From the NCBI GenBank assembly GCA_963931865.1, contig OZ007515.1, forward strand, positions 8,290,685-8,354,684: DNA of 64,000 bases, read 5' to 3'. Source of the DNA: Axinella damicornis. Taxonomy: Eukaryota > Porifera > Demospongiae > Axinellida > Axinellidae. Under the pieces are notes generated by a model. The model was not told the origin of the DNA and made no database searches. It saw nothing but the letters and a program-made list of their open reading frames with translations. The translations under genes were made by a program, and so were the position numbers. Below are positions 25,501-36,830 of the stretch, piece after piece. The stretch's first letter is position 1. Every line of letters starts with the position of its first letter.

Positions 25501-26350
25501 ACGGCCTATACGAGTGGCTGGATTCATTTTTGTACCAACTAGAATCAGTTGTAGAAATGCATTTGTACAGCTTCAGTTGTGGAGTGCATGGTACCATCCT
25601 CAACAGTGGAAGTTTTGATGTGTAGATCCCCAGTTTTAGGTCATGCATCATTCGTGTCACCCTCCGGCAGTCCCAGCTGGTAAGGTAAAAGTATCAGTCA
25701 CATCCAAGCACAAAGGATTGAAGCTGTAGTAATAAGCATTTTAGCATGTTATTGAAGTGGGCTAAAGCATTCTTGTATTTTGCTGTCATGATCAACATAG
25801 CATTTGATTCATGCCATGCCTTCCAATGACAGAGGTAGCAATATTAGATTACAACAGCTACATGCATGTAAGTCTTCAGGAGTTGTAATATTAGTACCTG
25901 CTGCATGAATGTCATAGTTCTTGCACGGTTTCATACTTCTGTGTACAGTTGAGTGGAAAATGTCAAGTGAAAAATTGCATGCTATTACTAATTATTGCCA
26001 TCTGGTATGGAACGTAGGCTCATACCCAGGCCCCGCCCCACTGAAGAATGTCCTCCTTTGAGATCATGTAATTTCAGGGTTCTTGACAAAAGACCTGAGG
26101 ATCGCAACTGTTGGTACACAGCAGCTTGATTTATGACCATATACAGGCATGAGAGGGTCTTCACTGCAATTGAGCTTACACTTTAGAAGTATAGCTTGGA
26201 ATCAGAGCAAGTTGCAAACAGCTGCATAGCTATAAGGTGATAATACAAGTTCATAGCTAGATAGCTTACCTAGACTAAAGTATGATGTGCAATGAACCAC
26301 ACCATGGCACAGTTCCTGAACCACTTATTCGTTGCAAACACGAATGGCTG
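22541..26350. repeat. Diverged segmental repeats, no gene seen
   Basis: Blocks recur in the same order: ACCAACTGGAATCAG...CTCTGGAGTG (22600, 23175, 25540), CCCAGCTGG (22730, 23300, 25670), GTCAACAGGAA (23425, 24298), CTAATCTGATCAG (24127, 24889) and the TGCAATGAA.CACACC block (24795, 26290). This points to several old copies of a segment of about 1-2 kb. No protein frame is conserved between the copies. Confidence 0.6.
25033..25110. mobile_element. Diverged hairpin MITE, TAGCCTCGTTCCCAGG family
   Basis: It starts TAGCCTCGTTCCCAGGATCC and ends in a degraded complement (CTGGGGAACAAAGCCA). Stem matches are weaker than in other copies. Confidence 0.55.
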
Positions 26351-27039
26351 CAGCTTGTAGCTATGGGTAGTGCATGATAGCATTCTGTAGATGTTTTACC
26401 ACAGTACACTTGCAAACTTTACTGCTTCCCAGCATAGTAGCTACTTGCACTCCGTACCAGCTGGTCTCAGCAGGTACTGGTGGCGCCATGGAACCAGACA
26501 GAATAACTTGCATAGCTACATAACAAGGAATGACATCCACATGCAGTTGTTCCAAGCAGAAACAGAACCCTGTTGAGTTGGTCTCATGCTGGTACTGGTG
26601 GTAGGATTGAATGTAAACAATGTGCATAGCTATTATAGCTAGGAGTGACATCCAGTTGTGTACAACAGCAACAGCAAAATTAATCCTGTGAAATGGAGTT
26701 TCCAGCCAACATTGTAAGTCTGCATGGGAACCGAGTCCAGGCTTGGTGTTGCAGGGATGATCTTGGAGTACAAGCTCCTCAGTGGGTGAGATCATGATAG
26801 TGCATGGGTGCAGTATTCCTGACTTTGGTCTCACACTATATATTCACCTCCAACAACCTCTCCACCCCCAGACCCACCCTCATCATGCACCCCCTCCACC
26901 CCCAGCCCCACCCCTCTCATGCATCCTCCCACTCCAACATGCACCCCCAGCCCCACCCCTCTCATGCATGCTCCCGCCCCAACATGCACCCTCTCCACCT
27001 CCAGTCCCACCCCTCTCATGCATGCTCCCACCCCAGCCC

Positions 27040-27126
27040 TAGCCTCGTTCCCAGGCCTTCTACACCTCCAGTTTTTACTGCAAGCGATCAAAAACTGAAG
27101 GTGTAGAAGGCCTGGGAAGGAGGCTA
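27040..27126. mobile_element. Hairpin MITE nested in the composite repeat
   Basis: An 87-bp palindrome from TAGCCTCGTTCCCAGGCC to GGCCTGGGAAGGAGGCTA, interrupting the CCCCAGCCC minisatellite. Confidence 0.85.
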
Positions 27127-27177
27127 CCCCAGCCCCACGATCTATACGTTACATGCATACCTGAACTTAACCCTAAG

Positions 27178-27255
27178 CAAGGTGAGGTGAGCACTCACTT
27201 TCACTACAAGGGTAAGCTTACCCTGGTAGTGAAAGTGAGTGCTCACCTCACCTTG
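27178..27255. repeat. 78-bp palindrome with 39-bp arms
   Basis: CAAGGTGAGGTGAGCACTCA... folds on its complement about an AAGCTT centre; I count one mismatch. It lies at the end of the composite repeat. Confidence 0.9.
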
Positions 27256-27260
27256 CTGCA

Positions 27261-28322
27261 TGAGGTTGTTGAAACTCCATTCAAAGCCCCAAGCTGCAAA
27301 AGCTCATTATACAGACTTTTCCAAAGCTGTCACCATTTTCCACAAGAGATATAAAAAACCTGCCACCACCAAATGTCTATCTGTTGATAACGCCTGAGGC
27401 ATTAGTACTTGGCCAACTACAACTCTAGGTTCATCCTCAGGGTATATAGACGGACATTGCATGCCTGTCATGCTCGTTGTCGCTCTCATGTACAGATGTA
27501 CAGTGATGAATGAATGAGTCTCCAAGGTGCAGCTCCCACATGCACCATTCGATAAGCATGGTAGCCCAGGCACAGGAAAAACTACCTGTAGATACAGGGA
27601 CTGGTGGGGGATCAGTTGGAATATACGGCACTGGATGTCAGTGGCAATAATAATTAGTACCTGCACTGGCCCTAATACTACCCTAAGTATTGATCAAACT
27701 TCCAGAGCTGTACGTTCCATACCTGTACTGTAATTATACCCATGAAGAGCTGCGCTCCGTATCAACACCATCCACTCGCCCATTTCAGTTTGTGGTGGGA
27801 ACACTTGAAGCTTCATTTTCGGCTATTCTGGCGCTTAGAGGAGTTCCCTTAGGTGTGGTCTATGCAGGAAATATTCACAAGTGAAGTGCTCCCACCACGG
27901 ATTCAAATTGGGCAAGCGGACAGTGCGATCACAGAGCAACTTGGACAATGGCAGGGCCAAGAAGTTTATCCTGTGAGGAGGACAGGCATTTACAGGTACA
28001 GGTTCTGCAATCTTGACTATACTACATGTACGTAGGTTTCTGATAGGATTCAAAATCCGACAGAAGAAGTATGGAACTACATGGTATACAGTATAATTAT
28101 TGTGTAAGGACATCCACAGCCCGGGTTGTGTATATATGTGTCCTTTGTTCCAGTGTGCTGGATCAGTGTATTCCATGCCATTACCATAGATATTATAGCT
28201 CATGCCATTACATCCAGGTGCAAGAACATCGGCAAGTAATGGCAGTTCCGTCGCTAGAGCCAAATGGTGGGGATGGCATTCAGGGGAGAGAATCAGTCCA
28301 GTCTCATGACGTAGGATGCTAT
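27261..28322. other. No gene seen
   Basis: Several mid-length frames on both strands overlap one another and show no family signature. No splice-consistent exon chain was found. Confidence 0.4.
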
Positions 28323-28427
28323 TAGCCTCGTACCCAGTCCCACGCCCAGCTTTTCGTCGCTTGCAGTACGGTAAAGTACCGTACTGCAAGCGACGAAAAG
28401 CTGGGCGTGGGACTGGGAATGAGGCTA
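28323..28427. mobile_element. Near-perfect 105-bp hairpin MITE
   Basis: TAGCCTCGTACCCAGTCCCA at the start pairs with TGGGACTGGGAATGAGGCTA at the end. The arms meet at GTAAAGTACCGTAC, giving a stem of about 50 bp with few mismatches. It is the longest clean stem of the family here and looks recent. Confidence 0.9.
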
Positions 28428-28570
28428 GGATGCTATGAATATGAATTGCTTCATGATAGCCGAGTGTACTTCAGTGCTGGCTGGAGACTTGTGACCACTT
28501 GTTTCATATACTTGTGTTTCTGGATTACTTGTTCTCATTCGACTGTGTTGGTGGCACGCAAGTGGACTGG

Positions 28571-28780
28571 CATGATTGTACAGCCATGCATGACCATTAT
28601 GACTGCAGCCATGACCACTATGACTGCAGCCATGACCACTATGACTGCAGCCATGACCACTATGACTGCAGCCATGCATGACCAAGTGCTATGACTGCAG
28701 CCATGACCATTATGACTGCAGCCATGACCACTATGACTGCAGCCATGCATGACCAAGTGCTATGACTGCAGCCATGACCA
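28571..28780. repeat. 21-bp minisatellite (ATGACCACTATGACTGCAGCC)
   Basis: About eight units, with a longer variant (ATGCATGACCAAGTGCT inserted) appearing twice. The period is a multiple of three, so frames stay open on both strands; not treated as coding. Confidence 0.9.
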
Positions 28781-29388
28781 TCAGAGGCTAGCGGTGGAGA
28801 TAAGGCGTACACAGTCCACTGAAAGTATAATTTATACTGATAAATGGAGGACTATGTCATTAACTCATGAATGGGCGAAGAAAGGTCTTCAGTATAAGTG
28901 AGAGCACAATTAACAGACAGGAGGAAGGATGGCCATGTATACCTATATGTACAATCAACATTGCAATTGGCTAGCTGGCTATACACTATAGCTCTCTCCA
29001 TTGTGTATGCAGTGTGCTTGGGGTTACTGTTGATGTGGTTCAATCCTAACCACAGCATGCCCATTTTAGGGAAGAGGATGCCTGGAGTGAAATTAATTGA
29101 CATACAATGGTCACTCCCCTTTACAAGCATGCATCTTGACACAACACATCCTTGTAGCTAGTCCCTCCCTTCAGTCAGGATAGCAGCCCTGCATACTTGT
29201 GGTAGCCAAAGTTCAATATAAACAAAGGACATGCAAGAGGCTAACCACACGCAAGTGCTAAGAGGAAGAGATATGCCCCTGATTTATGTAACATCACATG
29301 ACTGAAAAGAGCTAGTGGCTGATCACATCCTGGTTTCAGAGGGGAATATGGGGTCATATCCTGTCATTAAGCTTGCCAGACTTACAGC
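28781..29388. other. No gene seen
   Basis: Spacer between two minisatellites. Short frames only. Confidence 0.4.
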
Positions 29389-29897
29389 ATGTGCACTCGC
29401 CACAGGTTATTGTGCACTCGCCACAGGTTATTGTGCATTCTCCACAGGTTATTGTGCACTCTCCACAGGTTATTGTGCACTCGCCACAGGTTATTGTGCA
29501 TTCTCCACAGGTTATTGTGCACTCTCCACAGGTTATTGTGCACTCTCCACAGGTTATTGTGCATTCTCCACAGGTTATTGTGCACTCTCCACAGGTTATT
29601 GTGCACTCTCCACAGGTTATTGTGCATTCTCCACAGGTTATTGTGCACTCTCCACAGGTTATTGTGCATTCTCCACAGGTTATTGTGCACTCGCCACAGG
29701 TTATTGTGCATTCTCCACAGGTTATTGTGCACTCGCCACAGGTTATTGTGCACTCTCCACAGGTTATTGTGCATTCTCCACAGGTTATTGTGCACTCTCC
29801 ACAGGTTATTGTGCACTCTCCACAGGTTATTGTGCACTCTCCACAGGTTATTGTGCACTCGCCACAGGTTATTGTGCATTCTCCACAGGTTATTGTG
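29389..29897. repeat. 21-bp minisatellite, about 24 copies
   Basis: The unit is CACAGGTTATTGTGCACTCGC, with CTCGC, CTCTC and ATTCTC variants mixed along the array. Frames are open in at least five of six readings because the period is divisible by three, so none is good evidence of a protein. There are no spacers, so it is not a CRISPR array. Confidence 0.95.
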
Positions 29898-30375
29898 TCT
29901 ATGACACATGCACATTGCTGCTTGGTTGGTTCCCAATAGCTGTGATCTGTATTAACCTCAGTTGCTTTAAAAGTTAAATTTGATTGCCTTGCTAGGTATG
30001 ATAAGAATTGCTGGCTGAGGTGAAAGGGGTTGTCATGTTCTGGTGAAGAATGTATAGTTACACACAATTAAGCCACATGTAGCTATACGTGCATCAACAC
30101 TACTAGTACACATGGTAGACTGTAAGGTTAGCCTGCAGCCTGCCAGTATACGTTCACTCGGAGTTGCAAAGCCCCAAGCCCCTTTACAAGTAACACTTGA
30201 AATGTTTAGAATCCACCACTAATGCTGTATGTATACGTACAAGCGTTGCACAAATGGGGGTGGCGCGTTTAGTAGACCTGTGTAAGGGCACATATATAGA
30301 TTGCAGATGGACGTATCAAGCACAGAATGGGCAGCTTTGTTCTAGCAACTCCATAGAGCAAAAAAGCAGGCAAGG

Positions 30376-30459
30376 ACCCCAGGCCTTCTCACCCCAGCGT
30401 TTGTTGCTTGGTACTGCAAGTGACAAATGCTGGGGTGCGAAGGCCTGGGAATGAGGCTA
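30376..30459. mobile_element. Hairpin MITE, TAGCCTC family
   Basis: CCCAGGCCTTCTCACCCCAG folds on CTGGGGTGCGAAGGCCTGGG; the end is GAATGAGGCTA. The left tip has lost the TAGCCTCGTT bases. Confidence 0.75.
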
Positions 30460-31498
30460 ACTGAGTTCCAGAAGCAGCATACCACTATAATGTCTACACT
30501 GTTGAGATTTTGCTGATACCGTCATTAGTCAAGGAAGGATGGGCATCAAGAGGAACAAGTAACTTCCTGGAGCTGATTACATGGGGGGGGGGGGGGGGGG
30601 GAAGGGACAGGCTCTGGTTCCTCCAGAAATGTGTTCACACTGTACAGGAGTTGCCAACACATAGCCACATGCTGGAGTTTGTACATACACTGCTAATCTA
30701 CTGTGCATGTATTGCCCTCCTAACACTCACTCTGCTACTCGTCTTCTGAAAAGTCAGACCTTATTTCATAATTGGGCACTCTTCCATGACACTACAGTAA
30801 TCACACACATCTTATCATCAGTCATTCACCTTGTAAAGTTCTTTCATCCTCCCTGTAACTGATGAGCGGCATTGAGCGCCTTTCACCCCAACGAATATAT
30901 TAAGTTCAGCTGGGGTGGGGTGGGAGCACACACTCCAACCTCCCTTCTGCACACACTCCCACCTCCCTCCCACACACCTTCTCATTAGTCCACTAGTCCA
31001 ATTCAAGATCACACCAACACGTGTGCTGGCTCCCTGGCTGATGAGACACTTCGTAGAGTTCCTGGGAGGAAGAAAACACGACACCTAATGTAGCTCAGAT
31101 TCGGTGCATTTTCTTCTCTCCCCTGACAATGTTTGGTATCATAGTCCTAGAGTATACTAACAGCTCGTTAGCCGAATCATCCCTCATTGGTATATCGTCC
31201 ACCCTATCTAGCAACCATCATTCTAGTTGCGAGAGGATGAGCCAGCTCAGCACTAATTGTATCCAGCATGGACGTCCACTGAGTGACGTCAGTACATACC
31301 ACAAACATAAGGCACATACAGCATGACATACAAATTTACTTTCATACCGCATATCACGCTTCATTATGAAATTGAAAGCCATCCTAGTACAATTGCGACT
31401 CTAACCACATTATGAAGCACTGGAATGCAGGAGGTGTAACCTGCATTGGATGTGCAATGTGCAATAACACGTTGGAATGATCTGGTACATTCCTCTTC

Positions 31499-31545
<47 letters not shown>

Positions 31546-31579
31546 TGAGAGCGAGGTGATGAGACGACTAGAGAAACAG
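30460..31579. other. No gene seen; poly(G) and (CA)n tracts
   Basis: A G run at about 30582-30601 and a (CA)n array at about 31501-31543. No supported exon. Confidence 0.5.
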
Positions 31580-32380
31580 AGCCTAGGTGTAAGTGGACTG
31601 CCAAAGATAAGGTGGGGAATCGCTACAACCCCTATGTGAGAATGCCAGTGTGTCTGAGGTGGAATTTACTGGAAGGGTGCAGACTCGTCGGATGCCGATT
31701 TCAGCACTGCTGTACCAAGTGTAGCATTCGCTCGCACAGGGCCACAAGCAGCTGGGGGACTGGGGGGGGGGGGGGGGGGGGGGGGGCTAGTGGCCAAGCA
31801 CAACTGACTTTTCGTTCTGACACAGTCAGTCAGATGATGAGTCACAGTCAGACAATGAGTCACAGAACAGAACTAACACATCTACGCACCTCACTAGCAG
31901 TAGTAACAGATTCAGGCAGTAGTAACAGTACAAGCTCCAGCCAATTCACAAGCACATGTGGAACCAGTCTAATCGATAATGTGGATAATGTTGCTTCGTC
32001 AATACCAATAATCGAGGAGATGTATACACATGAGAATAATATTCAATAGAAATGAGGAAACTTCAGGACAATGACCATTACAAGTATACTATGGATCTAC
32101 TTAAACTTGAGGAACGTGGCAAGAGGCACTAGCACTCCACCTGGATAAGTTGTCTGTACAATACTTGCTGAGGGGAATCCCCCAAGGGTTCCGGATCGGG
32201 TATAACAGAACGTACAGCTGTAGACAATCGCATGGTAACATGCAGTCGGCCATAATAAACAGCAAACCAGTGGAGGACTACCTAGAAACCAAGATACTGG
32301 CGGGTAGAATTGTAGGACATCTGGACAATACATCATTTGTTAAGACGTACCAGCAGAGTTGGGGTAATCTCGAAACATAA
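31580..32380 (+). pseudogene. DIRS/Ngaro-type retroelement relic (zinc finger plus pre-RT segment)
   Basis: The frame at 31612 gives CLRWNLLEGCRLVGC followed by RFQHCCTKC, a CCCH-like cluster of the kind found at the end of the gag-like protein of tyrosine-recombinase retroelements. A poly(G) tract (31766-31786) interrupts it. At 32150 a second frame reads YLLRGIPQGFRIGYN and, further on, GNMQSAI and AGRIVGHLD; these fit the segment just before the reverse transcriptase in DIRS-like elements. The RT catalytic region is absent or unreadable and frames are broken, so the copy is dead. Confidence 0.5.
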
Positions 32381-33639
32381 TCAACCAGACAAGTGGAGGT
32401 TGATCCTTTGATTATCTAGCCCTCAGGACCACAGCATGAATGAAGGGATAGCGAGGACTGGGCGGTGACAAGCCAGAATCATTAGGGCTCCAGAGCATCA
32501 GTCCAGAGAGAGGTTGCAACCAGAGATGAACAAGCCAGTGATGGCACTGGTCACACACAAAGACGGTGATGCGATTGGCGGAACACAACAGCACAATCAT
32601 AAATGCAGGACCGCGATTTGAGAGATCCATGCTGTTCAACGGTAGGCTGATTGCTCAGAGTGCGATTGCGACATGCCGATACATACATTGTGCTGAACTT
32701 AAACTGGACTGCTCTCTACTGTAACTACATGAACGTACGCATTGTATCTGTTGGATGTTTTGTTGGGCAGTACGACTGTGGGCTGTGCCTACATGCAACC
32801 GTTCGAAAAAAGCTTTCACATGTGTGTGTTCAAAGTTGCTAAGCGTTTTTGTAGGAAAAGAGCGGTGTTAATAGATGCATGGTAGTATTTCCTCACTGCA
32901 TAGTAACGAATATGCGTGCGTTGCCATTAATTAACCCTTTACGGCCCATAGCGCCAAATGTCGTCATAATACTTTCAGCTTCATCATGTGACTTCCGGCA
33001 ATGTCCTTGGGAGATAGGTTCTGCGACAGCAGAAAGGGCGGGACAGGGGGAGGTGGGTGGGTGCACCCGGAGGGTGCAAACAGCATGACCGTGTCTGGGC
33101 TCCACGATAGAAAGGTCTTGGTCGGCACCGGGAGGGCCATTTCCGCCGTTTTTGGCATAAATGGACTTAGAAGTAGCTGTCTTGCCTTGTAGGGCCTCCA
33201 TTTCCAGCATACATCGCCCGTTTTTCAGCTACAGCAGGTTGGCATTTCTCGGGAGGCTTGATTGCAAGCTCGTTAATTGGTGGGTGTGGTTAAGTCACGT
33301 ATATGCTGAGTATAGCTGAAATTACCTGTGTGAGCAGTTTCGAGCCCAGCAATGCCAGGGAACAGAAATTAGGGTATGTTTAAGTGTTCTATAGACTGAA
33401 AATGACCTAGGGAAAGAAATTTGGGCCCTAAAGAGTTAACCACTGAGGAAAAGATGTTACCTATTAACAGTACAAGGGGTATAACACTGATCAATCAAGA
33501 AAGAAAAATCTGGGGTAGCTTACACAGAGGAGGTGCTTGTTAAATTACCTCGTGCAAGCACCTACCCCCAACTACAGGATCCACTTAATTATCATGAAGC
33601 CACTATAGCACCAATCAAGGCTTTCACCTCTACAACTGG
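32381..33639. other. No gene seen
   Basis: The first part may be further decayed retroelement sequence. Short frames only; no terminal repeat was recognised. Confidence 0.35.
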
Positions 33640-34205
33640 AGGGTGAGCTGGACTGGACTACTGGACTGGACTACTGGACTCACCCAAAATTCCATGAAAT
33701 GCCCTTTTCAGTGAGAAGCTAAATGTCCTTACTCAGCCTATTAGTTCGCTAAAGTTGCTTCCTAGCCTGTTGCGGCTTCGTCTCCTCGATTACCAAGGTC
33801 AAAGGTCACATGCATATTTAATGAGCTTCACCAATTATCCTTGTGGGTTCTGTACTGGCTTTGAGCTAGCCTCGTTCCCAGGCCTACCTGGACGCGGAAG
33901 AGCTTTGAGCATCCATGCTAGCTAGCTTTGAGCATCCATGACTTGTATCAACTGTTTTCTTACAGAGGTCACACGCATTTGTGTGAAGTCAAACTTTAAT
34001 TGAGAGGATTCTCTGCCTGCTTGAAGGATTAGAAGAGCATGCAGTTAGCATGTTATCAGCAGAAAAACCAAACTCCAGCCTGCGTTTGTAGCTACCATGT
34101 TATCCATGACTATAGTATAGTTCGAGCTCGCTCATTAAATATGCACATAGTCCAGTCCAGTAGTCCAGTCCAGTAGTCCAGTCCAGCGATTGTACTCACC
34201 CTATT
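33640..34205. mobile_element. TIR element with tandem CTGGACTGGACTA repeats at both ends
   Basis: GGGTGAGCTGGACTGGACTA at about 33643 pairs with the inverted block at 34148-34200 ending in CTCACCCT. A second inverted pair, CATGCATATTTAATGAGC (33812) and GCTCATTAAATATGCACA (34130), lies inside. The core contains a partial copy of the TAGCCTCGTTCCCAGGCC family at 33867. Confidence 0.65.
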
Positions 34206-34274
34206 CTTCAAGGTTTGCAGGAAGTAGTATAGTACAAAGGTCACGTCACTAGTCTAGTCCCACCCCCAAACATA

Positions 34275-34400
34275 GATACACCCACACACACTAACACATG
34301 CTACACACACGTGTGCGCGCACACACACACGTGTGCGTGCGCGCACACACACACATGCGTGTGCATGGGTGCAAACACACACACACACACACAAAACACA
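34275..34400. repeat. (CA)n with CGTGTGCGCG variants
   Basis: Interrupted alternating purine/pyrimidine tract next to the 3' end of the following gene. Confidence 0.9.
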
Positions 34401-34411
34401 CACGAGGTACC

Positions 34412-35143
34412 TCAGTCCTTCTGTTCAAACTTATAGTAGTACTTCTTCTGCTCCTTCTTGACAGCCTGGAATAGAGGGTGTGGGCCGTGAGGGACAGGAA
34501 GGACAGAGGATAAAGGGGGAGGGGCCCGGGCATGCACATGAGGGACAGAAAGATGAGGAGTAAGATGAGAGTTACTGGAGAGGGGACAGGAATGGGAGCG
34601 GTTGGAGTAAAGGACTGAGGCAAATCGTTTTCTACAAAGTGGTGCACTGATACTGCACCTCTTGAAAAGCAAAGAAACAAGGGCCAATGCCATTACACAG
34701 TCCCATGCCCCCATCCTATTAAAAACTTCATTTGCTTTTTCTTTTCAGAGTAAGTATAGTGTCCAGTAGCAGATGGGAGCCAATAGAACAAGGAATATCG
34801 AAATAAGAGAATGCCGTTTCCATTGACTGGATATAACATGTTTTATACATTGCAGACACGGGCTGTACATATCCTTGATATCCAATGACCCAAGCTATGT
34901 GCATGTGCACATTAACACAACAATGAATACCTTTGATCTTGAGACCCAAGCTGTGTGTACGCAGCAGTGGATGGCAGGCCAATGTGAAAAGCAAGGACTG
35001 CAGGTTACTGAGACCATGGATGGTCTACGAGGATTACTTATACACACCTCAGTAGTAGCCTGGTAGCTGTACTTGAGGTGCAGTAAGCCATACTGTCCAG
35101 CCAGGTCTTCTAAGCAGTGGAGATCCACCAACGTCTTGTGGGC
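34412..35143 (-). CDS. Unrecognised gene, two 3' exons
   Basis: Exon 35048-35143 encodes AHKTLVDLHCLEDLAGQYGL and LLHLKYSYQATTE, between a CAG acceptor and a GTGTGT donor. Exon 34412-34465 encodes AVKKEQKKYYYKFEQKD then stop. Both are phase 0 and join without a break. A possible upstream exon lies at about 35810-35960 (RPHEEKTFLSATAHLLIATEL in one frame; MSSGDSSGEGSTSP in another), but its phase does not join cleanly. The lysine/tyrosine-rich C-terminus suggests a basic, possibly nucleic-acid-associated tail. I do not recognise the family. Confidence 0.45.
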
Positions 35144-36364
35144 CTGTGCAAGACGAAGGTGAATAGGTTGAACAGTGAAGATTGTAAGGGGTAGAGGGAT
35201 GAGGCACTGGGTTGAGGGGACGAAAGGTGGAGGGGTGAGGGTAGTGAAGGGGTTGAGAGGTTGATTGGTGAGGGGCTGAGGGATAAGGTGAGGGGTGAGG
35301 ATGCATGAGGGTGAGTGGCGAGGGGTGGAAGAGGGGAGCATAAGCATGGCCATTATGTATGCATGGTGTTGTTCACCTATACAACTATGATTATCATACT
35401 GGAGCACATTCCACTGATAATCCGCAGTTACAAGCTGGGGTTAGTGATGAACAAATTAATGATGGAGTGGGCGTGTTGAAAGTCACATCAGGAAGGAAAG
35501 TGTGTTTGAGTGATGATGAGTTGAGTGGGGGGTCAGGGTGAGCTAGGGTGACAACATGATTAGGAGGGTGAAGAGTGAGAGTGAGGGTGATCAGTGTAGT
35601 CTTGGAACCAGACCCTCGAAAATCGGAAAAAGGGTTCTGTTCTGAGACTAATCAGTGAGGGTGATGGATGAGTGAGGGTGATGGGTCAGGGTGATCAGTG
35701 AGGACGATGGATCAGGGTGACAGGTGATCGGTGACTTGTTATGAGTGTGTGATGAGTGAGGGTGATGGGTGAGGGTAAAGAGTGTGAAGGTGATGGTTGA
35801 GGAGGTTGTGTACCTTAATTCAGTAGCAATGAGCAAGTGTGCAGTAGCACTAAGGAAGGTCTTCTCTTCATGAGGTCTTTTATCTCGGCCAAGAAAGGTG
35901 CGTTCTGGAAGGGAGAAGTTGAACCTTCCCCAGAAGAATCGCCAGACGACATGTCAATCCACTGAAATAGTTTCATCTACTCAAAAAAGCTGGCTTGGCA
36001 CATATGTACAGGAAAGCATCTCTTGATGATAAATTCCATGGTAGTCAGCTATCTCTGCAGGGTTTTTATGAACTCCCTAAGCATACAGGAGAGCTTCCCT
36101 CCCTTCCTTTCCCTCGATCCCTCTTAAACCCTTCACTCACCTTCGACCAGACAGTGGACTACTAACCATTTTCGCTGCTTCGTGTATCATATGTCGCAAA
36201 CCAAAGAACAGAAAACGAGGTAGCTAAGCCTGGGAATGAGGTACATGTAGTCTCGCAGGCCAGCCTCTCGCCACACCCACTACAACCTCGGCCTCGTTCC
36301 CAGACGACAATATCTCGGATCGGGTGCAATGATAAGTAACTTACATTCTGTTATTTTCTGTCTG
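35144..36364. other. GGGTGA-rich simple sequence, possible upstream exon
   Basis: From about 35180 to 35800 the + strand is rich in GAGGGTGATGGGT-like repeats. The possible exon of the preceding gene lies at 35810-35960. Half-copies of the TAGCCTC family are near 36199 and 36290. Confidence 0.45.
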
Positions 36365-36830
36365 ACACACTCCACCCCGATACCCACCCCCAGCCACGCC
36401 CCCATGCTCACACCCCCCAGCCCCTCCCCCCATGCACCCACCCCCATGCACCTCCCCCCATGCACCCACCCCCAGCCCCTCCCCCAATGCACCCACCCCC
36501 AGCCCCTCCCCCCATGCACCCACCCCCAGCCCCTCCCCCCATGCACCACCCCCAGCCCCTCCCCCCATGCACCCACCCCCAGCCCCTCCCCCCATGCTCC
36601 CACCCCCCAGCCCTTCCCCCTATGCTCCTAGCCCCTCCCCCTATGCTCCTAGCCCCTCCCCCTAATGCTCCTAGCCCCTCCCCCTAATGCTCCCACCCTC
36701 CCCCTAATGCTCCCACCCCCCCCAATGCTCCCACCCCAGCCCACTATCTATACCTGAACTTACCCTGGCGGCTAAAGGTAGTAGCAGGGGTAAGGTTAAG
36801 GTGAGGGCTCACCTCAACTTAAGCTCACCC
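36365..36830. mobile_element. Second composite repeat: CCCACCCCCAGCCCC minisatellite plus tail
   Basis: Units of about 25-27 bp (CACCCCCAGCCCCTCCCCCC plus ATG) occupy about 36395-36735, followed by CCCACTATCTATACCTGAAC, TTACCCT and a small palindrome around GGTGAGGGCTCACC. The same tail follows the minisatellite at 26860-27260. The + strand has open proline-rich frames from composition only. Confidence 0.6.

Larger units (their letters stand above)
26860..27260. mobile_element. Composite repeat: CACCCCCAGCCCC minisatellite plus conserved tail
   Basis: Units of about 40-50 bp containing CAGCCCCACCCCTCTCATGC (26895-27035) are followed, after a nested MITE, by CCCCAGCCCCACGATCTATAC and CTGAACTTAACCCT. 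The same order of minisatellite and tail occurs at 36365-36830, which indicates a mobile unit that carries its own minisatellite. Confidence 0.6.

Noticed and set aside
27307..28389. Frames of 119 and 184 aa on the minus strand
   Set aside because: The larger one begins inside a hairpin MITE, and neither has a recognisable motif or consistent exon borders.
29315..30067. Long open frames (171-237 aa) over the 21-bp repeat, or a CRISPR-like array
   Set aside because: The period is a multiple of three and frames are open in at least five readings, so openness carries no information. There are no spacers between repeats.
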